Assembly (NCBI RefSeq): GCF_000381345.1
Contig: NZ_KB906403.1
Span: forward strand, 110,792 to 174,791
Origin: Deinococcus apachensis DSM 19763
GTDB taxonomy: Bacteria > Deinococcota > Deinococci > Deinococcales > Deinococcaceae
DNA: 64,000 nucleotides
Reading direction: 5' to 3'
Shown: piece by piece, positions 29,651 through 40,670 of the stretch
Layout of the letters: every line of letters begins with the position of its first letter
How positions within the stretch are numbered: the first letter of the stretch is position 1
The notes under the pieces: model-generated
Databases searched by the model: none
What the model was told of the DNA's origin: nothing
Seen by the model: only the letters and a program-made list of their open reading frames with translations
Made by a program: the position numbers and the translations under genes

Positions 29651-29679
29651 TTGACAGCCCTGGGTCCGGCGTGTAGCCT
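29651..29679 (+). promoter_or_regulatory. Strong sigma-70 promoter of the sugar ABC transporter
   Basis: A perfect TTGACA (29651-29656), a 17-nt spacer and TAGCCT (29674-29679). The predicted start near 29686 gives a 5' leader of about 74 nt. Confidence 0.8.
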
Positions 29680-29705
29680 TCCCCTACCGTTTGATGTTCA
29701 GTGGT

Positions 29706-29717
29706 GGAACCGCTTCC
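29706..29717. promoter_or_regulatory. Candidate LacI-family operator
   Basis: GGAACCGCTTCC is a 4-bp inverted repeat around CCGC with a central CG, the general form of LacI/GalR operators. It lies about 20 nt downstream of the predicted transcription start, where binding would block elongation. No LacI-type gene is in the window. Confidence 0.35.
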
Positions 29718-29759
29718 GAAGCAGTGGGCAGTTCCGGTTTCAGCCACCAGGGGGGATGC

Positions 29760-31022
29760 ATGAAGAAAGCCATCGCCATCGTCAGCCTGACCGCCGCCTT
29801 TGCCGCCGCCAGCCAGTCCCAGGCCGTGACCATCACGCTCGCCTGCGGCACGGTGGGCCAGGAGTTGCAGCTCTGCAAGGACGGCGCGGCGCGCTGGTCG
29901 AAGAAGACGGGCAACACCGTCAAGATCTTCGAGAGCCCGAACCTCACGAACGACCGCCTGGGCCTGTACCAGCAGCAACTCGCCGCGCGCAGCAGCGACA
30001 TCGACGTGTACCAGCTCGACGTGATCTGGCCCGGCCTGCTCTCGCAGCACTTCGTGGACCTGAAGGGCAAGATTCCGGCCGCTGAGATCAACCAGCACTT
30101 CAAGGGCATCGTGGACGCGAACACCGTGAACGGCAAGCTGGTGTCGCTGCCCTGGTTCACCGACGCGGGCCTGCTGTTCTACCGCACGGACCTGCTGAAG
30201 AAGTACGGGTACTCGGCTCCCCCCAAGACCTGGGCCGAACTCGCCACCATGGCGAAGAAGATCCAGGACGGCGAGCAGAAGACCAACAAGACCTTCACGG
30301 GCTTCGTCTTCCAGGGCAAGAACTACGAGGGCCTGACCTGCGACGCGCTGGAGTGGGTGAACTCCTTCGGTGGCGGCACCATCGTCGACAGCACCGGCAA
30401 GATCACCATCAACAACCCCAAGGCCGCTCAGGCGCTGGACACGGCTGCGAGCTGGATTCGCAACATCAGCCCCGCTGGCGTCACCACGTACGACGAGGAA
30501 GCGGCCCGCGGCATCTTCCAGTCGGGCAACGCGGCCTTCATGCGGAACTGGCCCTACGCCTGGGCGAACGGTCAGGGTCCGGACTCCAAGGTGAGGGGCA
30601 AGATTGGCGCGGCGCCCCTACCCGCCGGTCCTGGCGGCAAGCCCGCTGCGACGCTGGGTGGTTGGAACCTCGGCGTGAGCGCGTACTCCAAGAACCAGGC
30701 CGCCGCCATCGACCTGGTCCGTTACCTGACCAGCCCCGCTGAGCAAAAGATTCGCGCCATCGAGGGCTCGTACAACCCCACCATCCCGGCCCTGTACAAG
30801 GACCAGGCCGTCCTGAAGGCCAACCCCTTCTTCGGCAGCCTGTACAGCGTGTTCACGAATGCTGTACCCCGCCCCTCCGCCCCCACCAAGGGCAAGTACA
30901 ACCAGGTCTCGCAGGCCTTCAGCTCCGCCGTCAGCGACGTGCTCAACGGCAAGAGCAAGGGCCAGGCGGCCGTCGCCAGCCTTGCCACCAGCATCGCCCG
31001 CATCAAGGGACGCGGCTTCTAA
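29760..31022 (+). CDS. Sugar ABC transporter substrate-binding protein (MalE type)
   Basis: 420-residue periplasmic binding protein of the extracellular solute-binding family 1. A Sec signal peptide ([19 protein letters not shown]) lacks a lipobox. Conserved pieces include [40 protein letters not shown] and [12 protein letters not shown]. Sequence and context suggest maltose/trehalose-like oligosaccharides, but the ligand is inferred. ATG 29760 follows AGGGGGGATGC. It is the first and presumably most expressed gene of a binding protein / permease / permease operon; no ATPase gene is linked. Confidence 0.92.
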   Translation: MKKAIAIVSLTAAFAAASQSQAVTITLACGTVGQELQLCKDGAARWSKKTGNTVKIFESPNLTNDRLGLYQQQLAARSSDIDVYQLDVIWPGLLSQHFVDLKGKIPAAEINQHFKGIVDANTVNGKLVSLPWFTDAGLLFYRTDLLKKYGYSAPPKTWAELATMAKKIQDGEQKTNKTFTGFVFQGKNYEGLTCDALEWVNSFGGGTIVDSTGKITINNPKAAQALDTAASWIRNISPAGVTTYDEEAARGIFQSGNAAFMRNWPYAWANGQGPDSKVRGKIGAAPLPAGPGGKPAATLGGWNLGVSAYSKNQAAAIDLVRYLTSPAEQKIRAIEGSYNPTIPALYKDQAVLKANPFFGSLYSVFTNAVPRPSAPTKGKYNQVSQAFSSAVSDVLNGKSKGQAAVASLATSIARIKGRGF

Positions 31023-31071
31023 GCTTGCCTGGGGACGCGGCGCGGTTCGCGCGCACCTGAGCATCCCCAGG

Positions 31072-31100
31072 GGGGACGTCCACCACATGGACGTCCCCCT
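31072..31100 (+). other. Intercistronic stem-loop after the binding-protein gene
   Basis: A perfect 12-bp stem (GGGGGACGTCCA with TGGACGTCCCCC, loop CCACA) without a T-run. A weaker CCTGGGGA/TCCCCAGG stem precedes it. It probably protects the upstream message and raises binding protein over permeases. Confidence 0.65.
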
Positions 31101-31164
31101 CCTCGTTCGGCTTGCTTCACGTTTGCTCCAGTCCATGCTCATACCGCTTCACCGCGGTGAGCGC

Positions 31165-31183
31165 AGGCTGAAGAAGCCTTTTT
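31165..31183 (+). terminator. Possible leaky terminator before the permease genes
   Basis: AGGCT and AGCCT form a short 5-bp stem followed by five T. Its weakness would allow partial read-through into the permease genes. Confidence 0.4.
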
Positions 31184-31271
31184 CTCCGGAAGCTCGTCGT
31201 CACCGCCGCACACGCCGCTGCGGCCAGCGCGCCCACCAGCACTCCGGCTGGGCGAGACAGGGGGCTCATTC

Positions 31272-32204
31272 ATGACCACGAACGCCACACCCACCTCGGC
31301 GGCGCCCACCCGCAGGCGCGGGATCGAGGCCGCCCGCGCCCGGCAGGCAATCTGGCTGCTGCTGCCCACGCTGATCGCCCTAGCTATTGTCGCGGGCTAT
31401 CCGCTGTACCGCACCATCTTCTACTCGCTGTACGACGCGAACCTGACCTCGCCGGATCAGCGGACCTTCCTGGGGCTGGGCAACTTCTGGTTCACCACCT
31501 CCGACGGGGTGCCGCTGGGCTTCCTGCAAGACCCCAAGTGGTGGACGGCGGTGAAGAACACGCTGCTGTTCACGGTCGTCTCGGTGTTCCTGGAAACCGT
31601 GTTCGGCATGATTATCGCGCTGGTGGTCAACAGCGCCTTCCGGGGCCGGGCCTTCCTGCGAACGGCCATGCTGGTGCCGTGGGCGATTCCCACGGTTGTG
31701 AGCGCCCAGATGTGGGCGTACATGTACAACGACTCCTTCGGGCTGGTGGGGCGCGGCGTGCTGGGCGGGCAGGCGCTGTTGGCGAACACCGACTCGGCGA
31801 TCTGGGCCCTGATCGCGGTGGACGTGTGGAAGACGACCTCCTTCATGGCGCTGCTGATCCTGGCGGGGCTCCAGAGCCTGCCCGGCGACATGTACGAGGC
31901 CGCCGACATGGACGGCGCGAGCAAGTGGACCCAGTTCTGGCGCCTGACCCTGCCGCTGCTGAGACCCGCGCTGCTCGTCGCGCTGGTGTTTCGCAGCCTG
32001 GACGCGCTGCGCGTCTTCGACATCATGTACGTCATGCTGGGACCGGTGAACGCCGCTCAGACCAGCATGACCGGCTATGCCCGGCAGGCCTTGATCGACA
32101 ACCAGCTTCTCGGCCTGGGCAGCGCCGTCGCCGTGGCGATCTTCCTGATCATCATGGTGATCGTGGTGATCTACGTGACCGCCTTCCGGGTGAAGTTCGA
32201 CTGA
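31272..32204 (+). CDS. Sugar ABC transporter permease (MalF type)
   Basis: 310-residue inner-membrane subunit with six predicted helices. The EAA motif that docks to the ATPase is [20 protein letters not shown] (about residues 211-230). A cytoplasmic N-terminus of about 25 residues is Arg-rich. It pairs with the MalG-type gene 13 nt downstream. The ATPase must be supplied from elsewhere, as is common for family-1 sugar importers sharing an MsmK/MalK-type subunit. Confidence 0.93.
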   Translation: MTTNATPTSAAPTRRRGIEAARARQAIWLLLPTLIALAIVAGYPLYRTIFYSLYDANLTSPDQRTFLGLGNFWFTTSDGVPLGFLQDPKWWTAVKNTLLFTVVSVFLETVFGMIIALVVNSAFRGRAFLRTAMLVPWAIPTVVSAQMWAYMYNDSFGLVGRGVLGGQALLANTDSAIWALIAVDVWKTTSFMALLILAGLQSLPGDMYEAADMDGASKWTQFWRLTLPLLRPALLVALVFRSLDALRVFDIMYVMLGPVNAAQTSMTGYARQALIDNQLLGLGSAVAVAIFLIIMVIVVIYVTAFRVKFD

Positions 32205-32217
32205 GGGGGGAAACGCC

Positions 32218-33069
32218 ATGAACCTGCAAAAGACGAATCCTGCTCTCTACTACACCCAGCGCGTCCTGTTCTACCTGCTCGTGCTGGTGATCGCCGTTTA
32301 CCTGCTGTTCCCCTTTCTGTGGGCGGTGCTGACCAGCTTCCGCCGCGCCGGGGACCTCTTCCTGCCGCCGCTGCAGTTCATCACGGCGCCCTCGACCCTG
32401 AGCAACTACACGCAGGTCTTCGCCAACGCCAGCTTCCAGCGCGGGCTGCTGTTCAGCCTGCTCGTCGCCGTGGCCTCAGTGCTGATCAGCCTGCTGCTGG
32501 GGTCTTTTGCCGCCTATGCGCTCGGCCGCTTCCGGTTCAGGGGCAAGGCCTTCATCCTGTACATCATCCTCGCCGTCAGCGTGTTTCCGCAGATCGCCGT
32601 GCTGGGCGGCCTGTTCACGCTGGTGCAGACGACAGGCCTCTTCAACAACCCCATCGCGCTGATCTTCAGCTACCTGATCTTCACGATTCCCTTCACGGTC
32701 TGGGTGCTGACCTCCTTCGTGCGCGACATCCCCGGCGAGCTGGAGGAGGCCGCGCTGGTGGACGGCGCCTCGCCCCTCCAGACGCTTTTCCGGGTGCTGT
32801 TCCCGGTGATGATGCCCGCGCTGGTCACCACTGGCCTGCTCGCCTTCATCAACGCCTGGAACGAGTACCTGTTCGCGCTGACCTTCACCAGTTCCAACCG
32901 CACGGTGCCCGTCGTCATCGCCAACTACTCCGGCGCCTCGCAGTACGACCAGCCGTGGGGGCCGATCATGGCCGCCAGCATCGTGGTCACGGTGCCGCTG
33001 ATCATCCTGGTGCTCGTATTCCAGCGCAACATCGTCTCCGGCCTGACGGCGGGAGCGGTCAAGGGCTGA
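32218..33069 (+). CDS. Sugar ABC transporter permease (MalG type)
   Basis: 283-residue inner-membrane subunit with six helices. The EAA motif [20 protein letters not shown] is intact. C-terminal [22 protein letters not shown] matches MalG-type permeases that contact the ligand-release path. It is the last gene of the operon and is followed by a terminator. Confidence 0.93.
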   Translation: MNLQKTNPALYYTQRVLFYLLVLVIAVYLLFPFLWAVLTSFRRAGDLFLPPLQFITAPSTLSNYTQVFANASFQRGLLFSLLVAVASVLISLLLGSFAAYALGRFRFRGKAFILYIILAVSVFPQIAVLGGLFTLVQTTGLFNNPIALIFSYLIFTIPFTVWVLTSFVRDIPGELEEAALVDGASPLQTLFRVLFPVMMPALVTTGLLAFINAWNEYLFALTFTSSNRTVPVVIANYSGASQYDQPWGPIMAASIVVTVPLIILVLVFQRNIVSGLTAGAVKG

Positions 33070-33087
33070 ACACAATTCTTGGGAAAG

Positions 33088-33115
33088 GGGCCGCTCCGGG
33101 TGGGGTGGCTCTTTT
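33088..33115 (+). terminator. Terminator of the sugar ABC operon
   Basis: A 10-bp stem with three G-T pairs (GGGCCGCTCC with GGGGTGGCTC, loop GGGT) is followed by TTTT. Confidence 0.75.
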
Positions 33116-33124
33116 CGTTGAAGG

Positions 33125-33310
33125 CTTACCCCTCAGCCCTGGGAGGCACAAAAACTCCTCCCCCTTGAGGGGAGGGGGTGAGCGGGCACGACCCCCAGAG
33201 CGGCAAGTAGGTGAGGCAGGCCATCTTGAAGCCGCCCAAGCGGGTCACATGCCCCCTCATCCCGGCCCTCTGCTTCGCAGCTTTGCAAGTCCCCCACGAG
33301 GGGAGAGCGA
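33125..33310. repeat. Intergenic palindromic repeat-like region, no gene
   Basis: Contains CCTCCCCCTTGAGGGGAGG and related CCCCTCA/GAGGGG blocks plus a CTTCGCAGCTTTGCAAG hairpin. The units resemble those near 11950 and 46560 and are read as dispersed intergenic repeats between convergent genes. No frame with coding character is present. Confidence 0.45.
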
Positions 33311-33314
33311 GAAG

Positions 33315-34502
33315 TTACCGCTCCGCCCTTCGCTGCGCCTCGTCCAGCGCGGCCTTGGCGCTCAATTTGCCGGTCGTGGCCTGGCTGATGGCGTCTTCCA
33401 AAAGCAGAGTCCACGCCTCGAAAGCGGGGGCGGATGGGCGCGGCACCGCGCGGTCGAGCTGGGCATGGGCAGCCCTGATCTGGGGATTCTTGGCATACCA
33501 GTCGCTCAGCAGCGGCGTCACGCTACGCCGGGTGGGAGCGTAGGCGGTGGACTTGACCCACTCGGCGAGGCGGTCGGGGTCCATCAGGAACTGCCAGAAG
33601 GCGAGTGCTCCGGCCTGCTCCTGGGCGTTGGCTCCCCTGGGCACGACGAGGTGGGCGCCGCCCAGCGGCAGGGAGCAGGGCCCCACCTTCTCACAGGGAA
33701 AGGGGGCGATGCCGAGCTGGAAGAAGGGCAGCCTGCGGGCGTCGGTCCAGTTGGCGACGCTGGCCGCGACCATCACGTTCTGCCCCCGGGCGAAGTCGAA
33801 GGCGGCGCGGGTGGCCTCCGAGAGTTTGCGGGGCTGGGCGAGGCCAGCGTCGCTCATGCGGGCGAGCTGTGTCAGAGCCTCCACCGCCTCCGGGCCATTC
33901 AGGTTGGGCCTGCCGTTCAGGACGAGGCTGCCCCCGCGCGAGGTCACGTTCGCCTCGAAGGTCCAGGCGTCGGCTGTGGCGACGAGGGGACGCCTGCCCC
34001 CCGTGGCGAGCTTGCGGCTCGTCGCCTCGACCTCGGCCCAGGTCTGGGGAGGGGTCACGCCCGACCGGCGAAACGTCCCGGCGTTGTACATCAGGACGGG
34101 CACGCTGATGTTCCAGGGCAGGCCGTAGCGTTTGCCGTTCACCTCACCCGCGCGCCAGGCCGGGGCATACACGTCGCGCGTCAGGCTGTCCGGCAGAGCG
34201 TCCGTCAGGCGGGAGAGGTCAGCAAGCTGCCCATCGGCCGCCAGCCGGGCGAAGCGGGTGAACTCCACCTGGGCGAGCGCCGGGGCCTTCCCCGCCTTCA
34301 GGGCCGCCCCTAGCTTGTCATTCAGCTCGCGGTAGTTGCCGCCCGCCACAGGAACGACCTCGTAGGCGGACTGCGAGCGGTTGAAGTCCCGGGCGTACCC
34401 GGCGACCGTGCCCTGATTCATCGCGTGCCAGAACTCGATTCGGATGGGGGCGGCCTGCGCGGAGGCCAGGAACAGCAGGGACAGGGGCAGGAGGCGGCGC
34501 AT
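33315..34502 (-). CDS. Orphan extracellular solute-binding protein (UgpB-like)
   Basis: 395-residue family-1 binding protein. A short signal peptide (RRLLPLSLLFLASAQA) is followed by APIRIEFWHAMNQGTVAGYARDFN, a start typical of glycerol-3-phosphate/sn-glycerol-type binding proteins, and NGKRYGLPWNISVPVLMYN. No permease or ATPase lies next to it. ATG 34502 is preceded by TATCCT at 6 nt, so it has its own leaderless promoter. It may feed a transporter encoded elsewhere. Confidence 0.87.
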   Translation of the reverse strand: MRRLLPLSLLFLASAQAAPIRIEFWHAMNQGTVAGYARDFNRSQSAYEVVPVAGGNYRELNDKLGAALKAGKAPALAQVEFTRFARLAADGQLADLSRLTDALPDSLTRDVYAPAWRAGEVNGKRYGLPWNISVPVLMYNAGTFRRSGVTPPQTWAEVEATSRKLATGGRRPLVATADAWTFEANVTSRGGSLVLNGRPNLNGPEAVEALTQLARMSDAGLAQPRKLSEATRAAFDFARGQNVMVAASVANWTDARRLPFFQLGIAPFPCEKVGPCSLPLGGAHLVVPRGANAQEQAGALAFWQFLMDPDRLAEWVKSTAYAPTRRSVTPLLSDWYAKNPQIRAAHAQLDRAVPRPSAPAFEAWTLLLEDAISQATTGKLSAKAALDEAQRRAER

Positions 34503-34508
34503 GGCCGG

Positions 34509-34514
34509 AGGATA
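34509..34514 (-). promoter_or_regulatory. -10 box of the orphan binding-protein gene
   Basis: TATCCT on the minus strand ends 6 nt before ATG 34502 and supports that start over upstream in-frame codons. Confidence 0.55.
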
Positions 34515-34878
34515 GCGGGGGCAGGAGCGGAACCGCGCGGGAATTCTTCGCCCCGGCAACTCAGAGGACATCGGCGGGTTCAAGCTAAAGCCGCCAGCCT
34601 GGTGTCACCTCTTATGGTGTCCCGAGACAGGCTTTTCTCTCAATCAAGGACAACGCTCTGGTGCCCCTCCCTCTTGCTGACCCTCTCCCCTGGTGGGAGA
34701 GGGCCTGGCGCAGCCAGGGGTGATGGGGCGCCCACCGGGCAACCTCGCCCCCTCACCTCAGCTTTTAGAGCGGGTACGAAGTGGAGATCAAAGCTTAGTC
34801 CCGAGACCCCTCACTTCATTCAGGGTGACAAACCCTCCTGCATCCAGTCGAGAGCAAAGCCTGCCTCTCCCCACCGGC
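34515..34878. other. Intergenic region with repeat-like palindromes, no gene
   Basis: About 360 bp without a credible gene. It holds CCCTCTCCCCTGGTGGGAG with a following GGGCCTGGCGCAGCCAGG palindrome (about 34680-34720) and a CACTTCATTCAGGGTGACA unit (about 34812-34830). No clear T-rich terminator for otsB is visible. Confidence 0.4.
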
Positions 34879-35595
34879 TCAGCCCGCCGCGCCTCCCCAG
34901 TGCCGCAGCAGCGCGACCACTTCGGCGGGGCTCTCCACGCGGTACTCGGCGGCCGTCTCCCCCTCCCCGACCTTGATCGTCACGCCGCCCCGGGCGCGCA
35001 GCCGCAGGAAGCCCTCCTCGTCGGTCACGTCGTCGCCGAGGAAGACGGGGAGGTGATGCGGGTCCTGCCGCGCCAGCCGCTCCACCGCGCGGCCCTTGCC
35101 GAAGCCCGCCGGGCGGAACTCGCGCACCTTTTTGCCAGAGATCATCTCCCATCCAGGGGGCAGGGTGATCGCGTCCAGCGCCTTCTCCACACCCGCCTGC
35201 CGCTCCCCCGCCACCTCGCGGGAGTGGACGGCCAGGGTCCAGCCCTTGTCCTCCAGCCGCAGGCCGGGCACGTCCGGGAGCTGGGCGGCAATCAGGTGAA
35301 TGGCCTCGTGATCGGCCGCCGCGATCTCCTCGCCCGGCCACTCCATGCCATGCAGGCCGACCACGGGGAGGCCAGAGAGGTTCAGGAAGGCGTGGACCTG
35401 CTCGGCGAGGCGGCCGGTGACGACGGCAGCGCGGTGGCGGGGGTGGGCGACGAGACGGGAGAGCGCCTCCCGCGCCCCGGGTTCCGGCCACGCCTCCTCC
35501 GGGCGGGAGACGATGGGGGCCAGGGTGCCGTCGTAGTCGCACAGGACGAGGAGGGGACGCCCGCCCAGCGTGAGGAGGTCGGGTGGGAGGCTCAT
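34879..35595 (-). CDS. otsB: Trehalose-6-phosphate phosphatase
   Basis: HAD-family phosphatase releasing trehalose from its 6-phosphate, 238 residues. Motif I is DYDGTLAP (nucleophile and acid Asp), followed by VVTGR, GLHGMEW and the late HAD motif GDDVTDEEGF. Its ATG overlaps the otsA stop by 4 nt (ATGA), so synthesis of both trehalose enzymes is coupled. Confidence 0.95.
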   Translation of the reverse strand: MSLPPDLLTLGGRPLLVLCDYDGTLAPIVSRPEEAWPEPGAREALSRLVAHPRHRAAVVTGRLAEQVHAFLNLSGLPVVGLHGMEWPGEEIAAADHEAIHLIAAQLPDVPGLRLEDKGWTLAVHSREVAGERQAGVEKALDAITLPPGWEMISGKKVREFRPAGFGKGRAVERLARQDPHHLPVFLGDDVTDEEGFLRLRARGGVTIKVGEGETAAEYRVESPAEVVALLRHWGGAAG

Positions 35596-36965
35596 GCGCC
35601 CGCGATCTCCGCCACGAAGCCGTCGGCCCAGGTTCGCAGGTCGCTCTGGCGCAGCCGCTCGCGCAGCCGCTGGAGGCGGGCCTTTTTCTCCTCCAGGGGC
35701 ATCGACAGCGCCCGGGTGAGCGCTCCTGTCAGCCCCTCCGGGTTGTAGGGATTGACCTGCACCGCCTCCGCCAGCTCGTCGGCGGCCCCCGCGAAGCGCG
35801 AGAGGATCAGCACGCCGTCCCCCGAGCAGGCGACGAACTCCTTGGCGACGAGGTTCAACCCGTCGCGCAGCGGCGTCACGAGCATCACGTCGGCGGCGCG
35901 GTAATGGGAGACCAGTTCCTCGCGGGGCACACCCCGGTAGATGTACTGGATGGGCGACCAGCCGTCCCGGGTGTGCTTGCCATTGATGCGCCCCACCAGC
36001 CCCTCCACCCGGGTGCGGAGCTGCCGGTAGGACTCCACCTGCTCGCGGCTGGGCACGGCGATCTGCAGGAGGGTCACCCTTCCGCGCGCCTCGGGGTGAC
36101 GGTCGAGGAAGGTGTCGAAGGCCTCCAGACGCTCGGGAATCCCCTTGGTGTAGTCCAGGCGGTCGACGCCCAGCACGAGCTGGGTTTGCAGGGTGCGCCG
36201 GATGCGGTCGGCCGCCTCCTCGACCTCGGGGCTCGCTGCCAGCTCCTCGTAGGTGTCCACCTCGATGCCGATAGGGCGGTCCACCACACGCGAGGTCCGG
36301 CCCTGCCACTGCACCGTGTCCCCCTCCGTCTCCGCGCCGAGCACCCGGCGACAGGCGGACAGGAAGTGGGCGACGTACTCGGGCGTGTGCATCCCGATCA
36401 GGTCGGCGCCCAGCAGGCCGTCGAGCAGCTCGTGGTCCCACGGCAGGGTGCGGAACACCTCCGAGGAGGGCCAGGGGATGTGCCAGAAGAAGCCGATGCG
36501 GGCGTCTGGCAGCGCGTCGCGAATCATCCGGGGCACCAGCGCGAGCTGGTAGTCGTGGACCCAGATCAGGTCGCCCTCCCGGTAGCTCTCCACGGCGGCC
36601 TGCGCGAAGCGGCGGTTGACCTCCACGTAGGTCCGCCACTGGGAGGCCTGATAGCGCGTTCGCTCGATGAAGTAGTGGCTCATGGGCCACAGGGCGCGGT
36701 TGGAAAAGCCGTGGTAGAAGTCGCGGACCTCAGCCTCGCTCAGCCGCACGCGCTTCAGTCGGTAACGGGGGCTGCCCTGAGGCAAGTCCACATCCGCCAC
36801 GCCCGGCAGTTCCTCGCCCCAGGCGATCCAGGTGCCGCCCGCGTGCTGAAGGGCCGGGTCCAGGGCGGCCGTCAGGCCCCCGATAGACGGCACCCAGTGG
36901 AGGCCTCCATCCTGGCCCCGCCTCGGCGCATACGGCTCACGGTTGGAAACGACGATCAGGCCCAC
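35592..36965 (-). CDS. otsA: Trehalose-6-phosphate synthase
   Basis: GT20 glycosyltransferase joining UDP-glucose (or another NDP-glucose) with glucose-6-phosphate. The 457 residues include the N-terminal loop ([13 protein letters not shown]), [15 protein letters not shown], the substrate motifs [15 protein letters not shown] and [16 protein letters not shown]. The GTG start follows AAAGGA. Trehalose is a compatible solute against desiccation and osmotic stress. It lies 64 nt behind the SDR gene in the same direction. Confidence 0.95.
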   Translation of the reverse strand: MGLIVVSNREPYAPRRGQDGGLHWVPSIGGLTAALDPALQHAGGTWIAWGEELPGVADVDLPQGSPRYRLKRVRLSEAEVRDFYHGFSNRALWPMSHYFIERTRYQASQWRTYVEVNRRFAQAAVESYREGDLIWVHDYQLALVPRMIRDALPDARIGFFWHIPWPSSEVFRTLPWDHELLDGLLGADLIGMHTPEYVAHFLSACRRVLGAETEGDTVQWQGRTSRVVDRPIGIEVDTYEELAASPEVEEAADRIRRTLQTQLVLGVDRLDYTKGIPERLEAFDTFLDRHPEARGRVTLLQIAVPSREQVESYRQLRTRVEGLVGRINGKHTRDGWSPIQYIYRGVPREELVSHYRAADVMLVTPLRDGLNLVAKEFVACSGDGVLILSRFAGAADELAEAVQVNPYNPEGLTGALTRALSMPLEEKKARLQRLRERLRQSDLRTWADGFVAEIAGA

Positions 36966-37029
36966 GGCTGTCCTTTCGGGGGGTTGGTCATGAAACGCGC
37001 AGGGCAGTCATGGAAAGGGGCGGACTCGA

Positions 37030-37812
37030 TCAGCGCAGCAGCGAGGCGCCGCCGTCCACGTAGATCTCGACGCCAGACACGTGACGCCCCAGGTCCGAGG
37101 CGAGGAAGAGGCAGGTGTCGGCCACATCCACGGGGTCGCCCTCGCCCTCGTTGACGGCCGGGCTGCCCTGGGGCAACTCGACCTCGATGCCGATCTTGTC
37201 CGTGCCCCGCTGCTCGGTGCGTTCCTCGATGTTCGTGTGGATCAGGCCCGGGCACACAGCGTTGCAGCGAATCTGGTGCCGTCCCAGCTCCAGCGCGACC
37301 ATCTTCATGAAGGCGACCTGCCCGGCCTTGGAGGTGCTGTAGGCACTCGCGCCCGGGGTGGAAAAGGTGCGGTTGCCGTTCACGCTGCTCGTGATGATGA
37401 TGCTCCCGCCCCCCGCCCGCTTGAGGTGTGGCACGGCGAAATGGACGGTGAGGTACGTGCCCTTGAGGTTGATGTCCTGCGTGCGGTCCCATTCCTCGGG
37501 CTGGAGTTCGTCGATGGGCGCCCAGACGCCGTTGATCCCCGCGTTGGCGAAGACGATGTCCAGGCGGCCGAATTCACTCACGGTCGCCTCGATGGCCTGC
37601 CGCACCGACCCCGGGTCGCTCACGTCGCAGTTCAGGTAGATGGCCCGTCCCCCCGCCCGGGTGATCTCGCCCGCGACCCCCTCGCCTTCCTCCTGCTGCA
37701 CGTCGGCCAGGGCGACCATCGCGCCCTCCTGGGCGAAACGGCGGGCCGTCCCCGCGCCGATGCCGCTCGCCGCTCCGGTGATGAACGCCACTTTGCCTTC
37801 TAACATCGCCAT
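37030..37812 (-). CDS. Short-chain dehydrogenase/reductase (SDR)
   Basis: Classical SDR, 260 residues. Cofactor motif TGAASGIG (13-20), NAG (90s), catalytic SSVNG and YSTSK (Tyr/Lys), and PG after the catalytic helix. LADVQ with Asp at the end of beta-2 suggests NAD(H). Substrate unknown. A strong AGGAGG precedes the ATG. It stands 88 nt after the Zn-dehydrogenase gene and 64 nt before otsA on the same strand, so it may be part of one long stress operon. Confidence 0.9.
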   Translation of the reverse strand: MAMLEGKVAFITGAASGIGAGTARRFAQEGAMVALADVQQEEGEGVAGEITRAGGRAIYLNCDVSDPGSVRQAIEATVSEFGRLDIVFANAGINGVWAPIDELQPEEWDRTQDINLKGTYLTVHFAVPHLKRAGGGSIIITSSVNGNRTFSTPGASAYSTSKAGQVAFMKMVALELGRHQIRCNAVCPGLIHTNIEERTEQRGTDKIGIEVELPQGSPAVNEGEGDPVDVADTCLFLASDLGRHVSGVEIYVDGGASLLR

Positions 37813-37847
37813 CTGGTTTCCTCCTGTCGAGCTTGTCTCTCAGACAC

Positions 37848-37875
37848 GAATCCTGGGGTGACGCTCCCAGGATTC
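37848..37875 (-). other. Intercistronic stem-loop between the two dehydrogenase genes
   Basis: GAATCCTGGG (37848-37857) and CCCAGGATTC (37866-37875) form a 10-bp stem with an 8-nt loop and no T-run. It is more likely an mRNA stability or processing element than a full terminator. Confidence 0.5.
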
Positions 37876-37900
37876 AGCCGTTCCCGCGGTGGTGAGCGCC

Positions 37901-39105
<1,205 letters not shown>

Positions 39106-39109
<4 letters not shown>

Positions 39110-39876
39110 GAGGTCCTCCGGTTGTCGTACATCTTCGCCTCCGCCTTCATGATCCCCTTGCGGGCGCTGGACTGGCCTTCCGTCGTGGGCACCTCGCCCA
39201 CCTCCAGCAGCCGCTTGAGCCGCCGCAGGTCCTCGCCGATCTGCACCGCGGGGTCCTCTCCGAGCAGGCGGGCGACGGACGCGCCCAGCGTGCCCCCGGG
39301 CGGGCGGTAGGTCAGCGAGACGTGGATCTCGGTGCCCCGGTCGCCCGGGGCGGGCCGGAACTCCACTCGGCCCTCGTTGGGCACGGTTGAGCCCTCCAGC
39401 GAGCGCCAGGCGATGAGCCGCCCGGGCTCGTCCTCGGTGATCTCCGCGTCCCACTCCACACTCGTGCCCACCGGGGCCTTGGCGACCCAGTGCGAACGCT
39501 TGCCATCCCCGTCCTGCACTTTCACCGATTCCAGATGATCCATGAAGCGCGGCAAGTTCTCGAAGTTGCGCCAGAAGGTGTACAGCTCGTCGGCGGACTT
39601 CCCGATGGTGACCCCACGCTGCACGGCGATGGTGTCGTCGGGCGTGCGCTGAACTTGCGTGAGGGCCGCGCCCACGCTGCGGCCCATCGCCGCCCCCGAG
39701 AGGAGCAGGGCGCCGCCCGTGCCAAGGATGAGGCCCGATTCATTCTTCTGCCGCAGGCTGAGCAGGATCATCCCCAGCCCGAGCCCGCCGAAGATCAGCC
39801 GTTCCACCGGGCTGGAGTTCTGCGGGCTGACCTGCGGTTCACCGCCCTGTGACTGAGCTGCCTGTGCCTGCGTCAT
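39106..39876 (-). CDS. SRPBCC-fold (cyclase/dehydrase-type) membrane protein
   Basis: 256 residues. Two hydrophobic stretches near the N-terminus ([16 protein letters not shown] and [17 protein letters not shown]) anchor it. A START/SRPBCC lipid-type binding domain follows (about 85-225: [56 protein letters not shown]). The ATG overlaps the upstream stop (ATGA) and the stop overlaps the downstream start (GTGA). Ligand unknown. Confidence 0.85.
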
Positions 39877-40286
39877 CCGCGCTTCCCCCTTCCCAGAAGG
39901 CGCTCGGCCAGTGTGGGCGGCTCGGCGCGCTCCATCGTCAGTGCCCGGGCGACCAGCACGTCCACGACCGTGATCGCGGTGAGCATGGCGAGTGTGTTGC
40001 CCGTCCGCTTGCGGGCCGTGGGGTCCCCCGTCGTGGCCGCCCCCAGCGTCGCAATGTCCAGCACGTCCCCTGCCACCCGCGCCCAGACCCAGGTGGTCGC
40101 CGCCGCCGGTTGCGTGAGGAGCCCCACCCCCGCAACGAGTTCGCGCAGCCCGTAGGCCCTCACGAGCGAGGAACGTTCCTCCTGCACGCCCAGGAAGCGA
40201 ATCAGACTGCCCGGCGCGACCACCTCCAGGGTGCCCAGCCCGACGCTGAACCAGCCCAGCCCCCGCGCCACCTGCTCTGCGTTCAT
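39873..40286 (-). CDS. Small integral membrane protein
   Basis: 137 residues with about four hydrophobic helices (ARGLGWFSVGLGTLEVVAPG; LRELVAGVGLLT; TTWVWARVAGDVLDIATLGA; TLAMLTAITVVDVLVARAL). Proteins of this type commonly sit next to SRPBCC cyclase/dehydrase genes; no enzymatic motif is seen. ATG 40286 follows GGGGAGG. It is the first gene of the tightly overlapping minus-strand operon. Confidence 0.75.
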   Translation of the reverse strand: MNAEQVARGLGWFSVGLGTLEVVAPGSLIRFLGVQEERSSLVRAYGLRELVAGVGLLTQPAAATTWVWARVAGDVLDIATLGAATTGDPTARKRTGNTLAMLTAITVVDVLVARALTMERAEPPTLAERLLGRGKRG

Positions 40287-40460
40287 CCGTACCTCCCCTG
40301 CTCAGGTGTGGTGTTTGCTGCCCACGTTCAGGTGCCCACTCTAGGATTCCCCCCACCGGGGGTGTCTTCGCGCTTCCTTCACCGTCCCCTGTGGCGGCTG
40401 CCACGCGCCCCTGCCGAATTCCGCCTCCCCCGGCCCGGCCTCGCGGCGCGGAAATGGTGT

Positions 40461-40489
40461 TTGACTCGGCTGACACGGCCTCTTATGCT
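40461..40489 (+). promoter_or_regulatory. Promoter of the RbsACB-type transporter operon
   Basis: TTGACT (40461-40466) and TATGCT (40484-40489) are exactly 17 nt apart. The message would have a leader of about 175 nt before the ATG at 40671. Confidence 0.7.
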
Positions 40490-40626
40490 GAACGAGCAAC
40501 AAAAGTCAGGCGGGAACGTCAGGGCAGTGAGGTGCAGGAATGGTATGGACTGCGGCCGGGCCTAGAGGCAGGGACGACCCTGGACACGCGAAGACGCGGC
40601 TCTCGGGGCATTCGTTATGGGAAAGG

Positions 40627-40660
40627 CCGGGCGCCTCCTCCCGCTGGATGGGGCGCCCGG
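40627..40660 (+). promoter_or_regulatory. Leader hairpin next to the ribosome site of the ATPase gene
   Basis: CCGGGCGCC (40627-40635) and GGCGCCCGG (40652-40660) form a perfect 9-bp stem directly before AAGAGG and the ATG at 40671. It could modulate initiation or mark an mRNA processing point. Confidence 0.5.
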
Positions 40661-40670
40661 AAGAGGCCGC

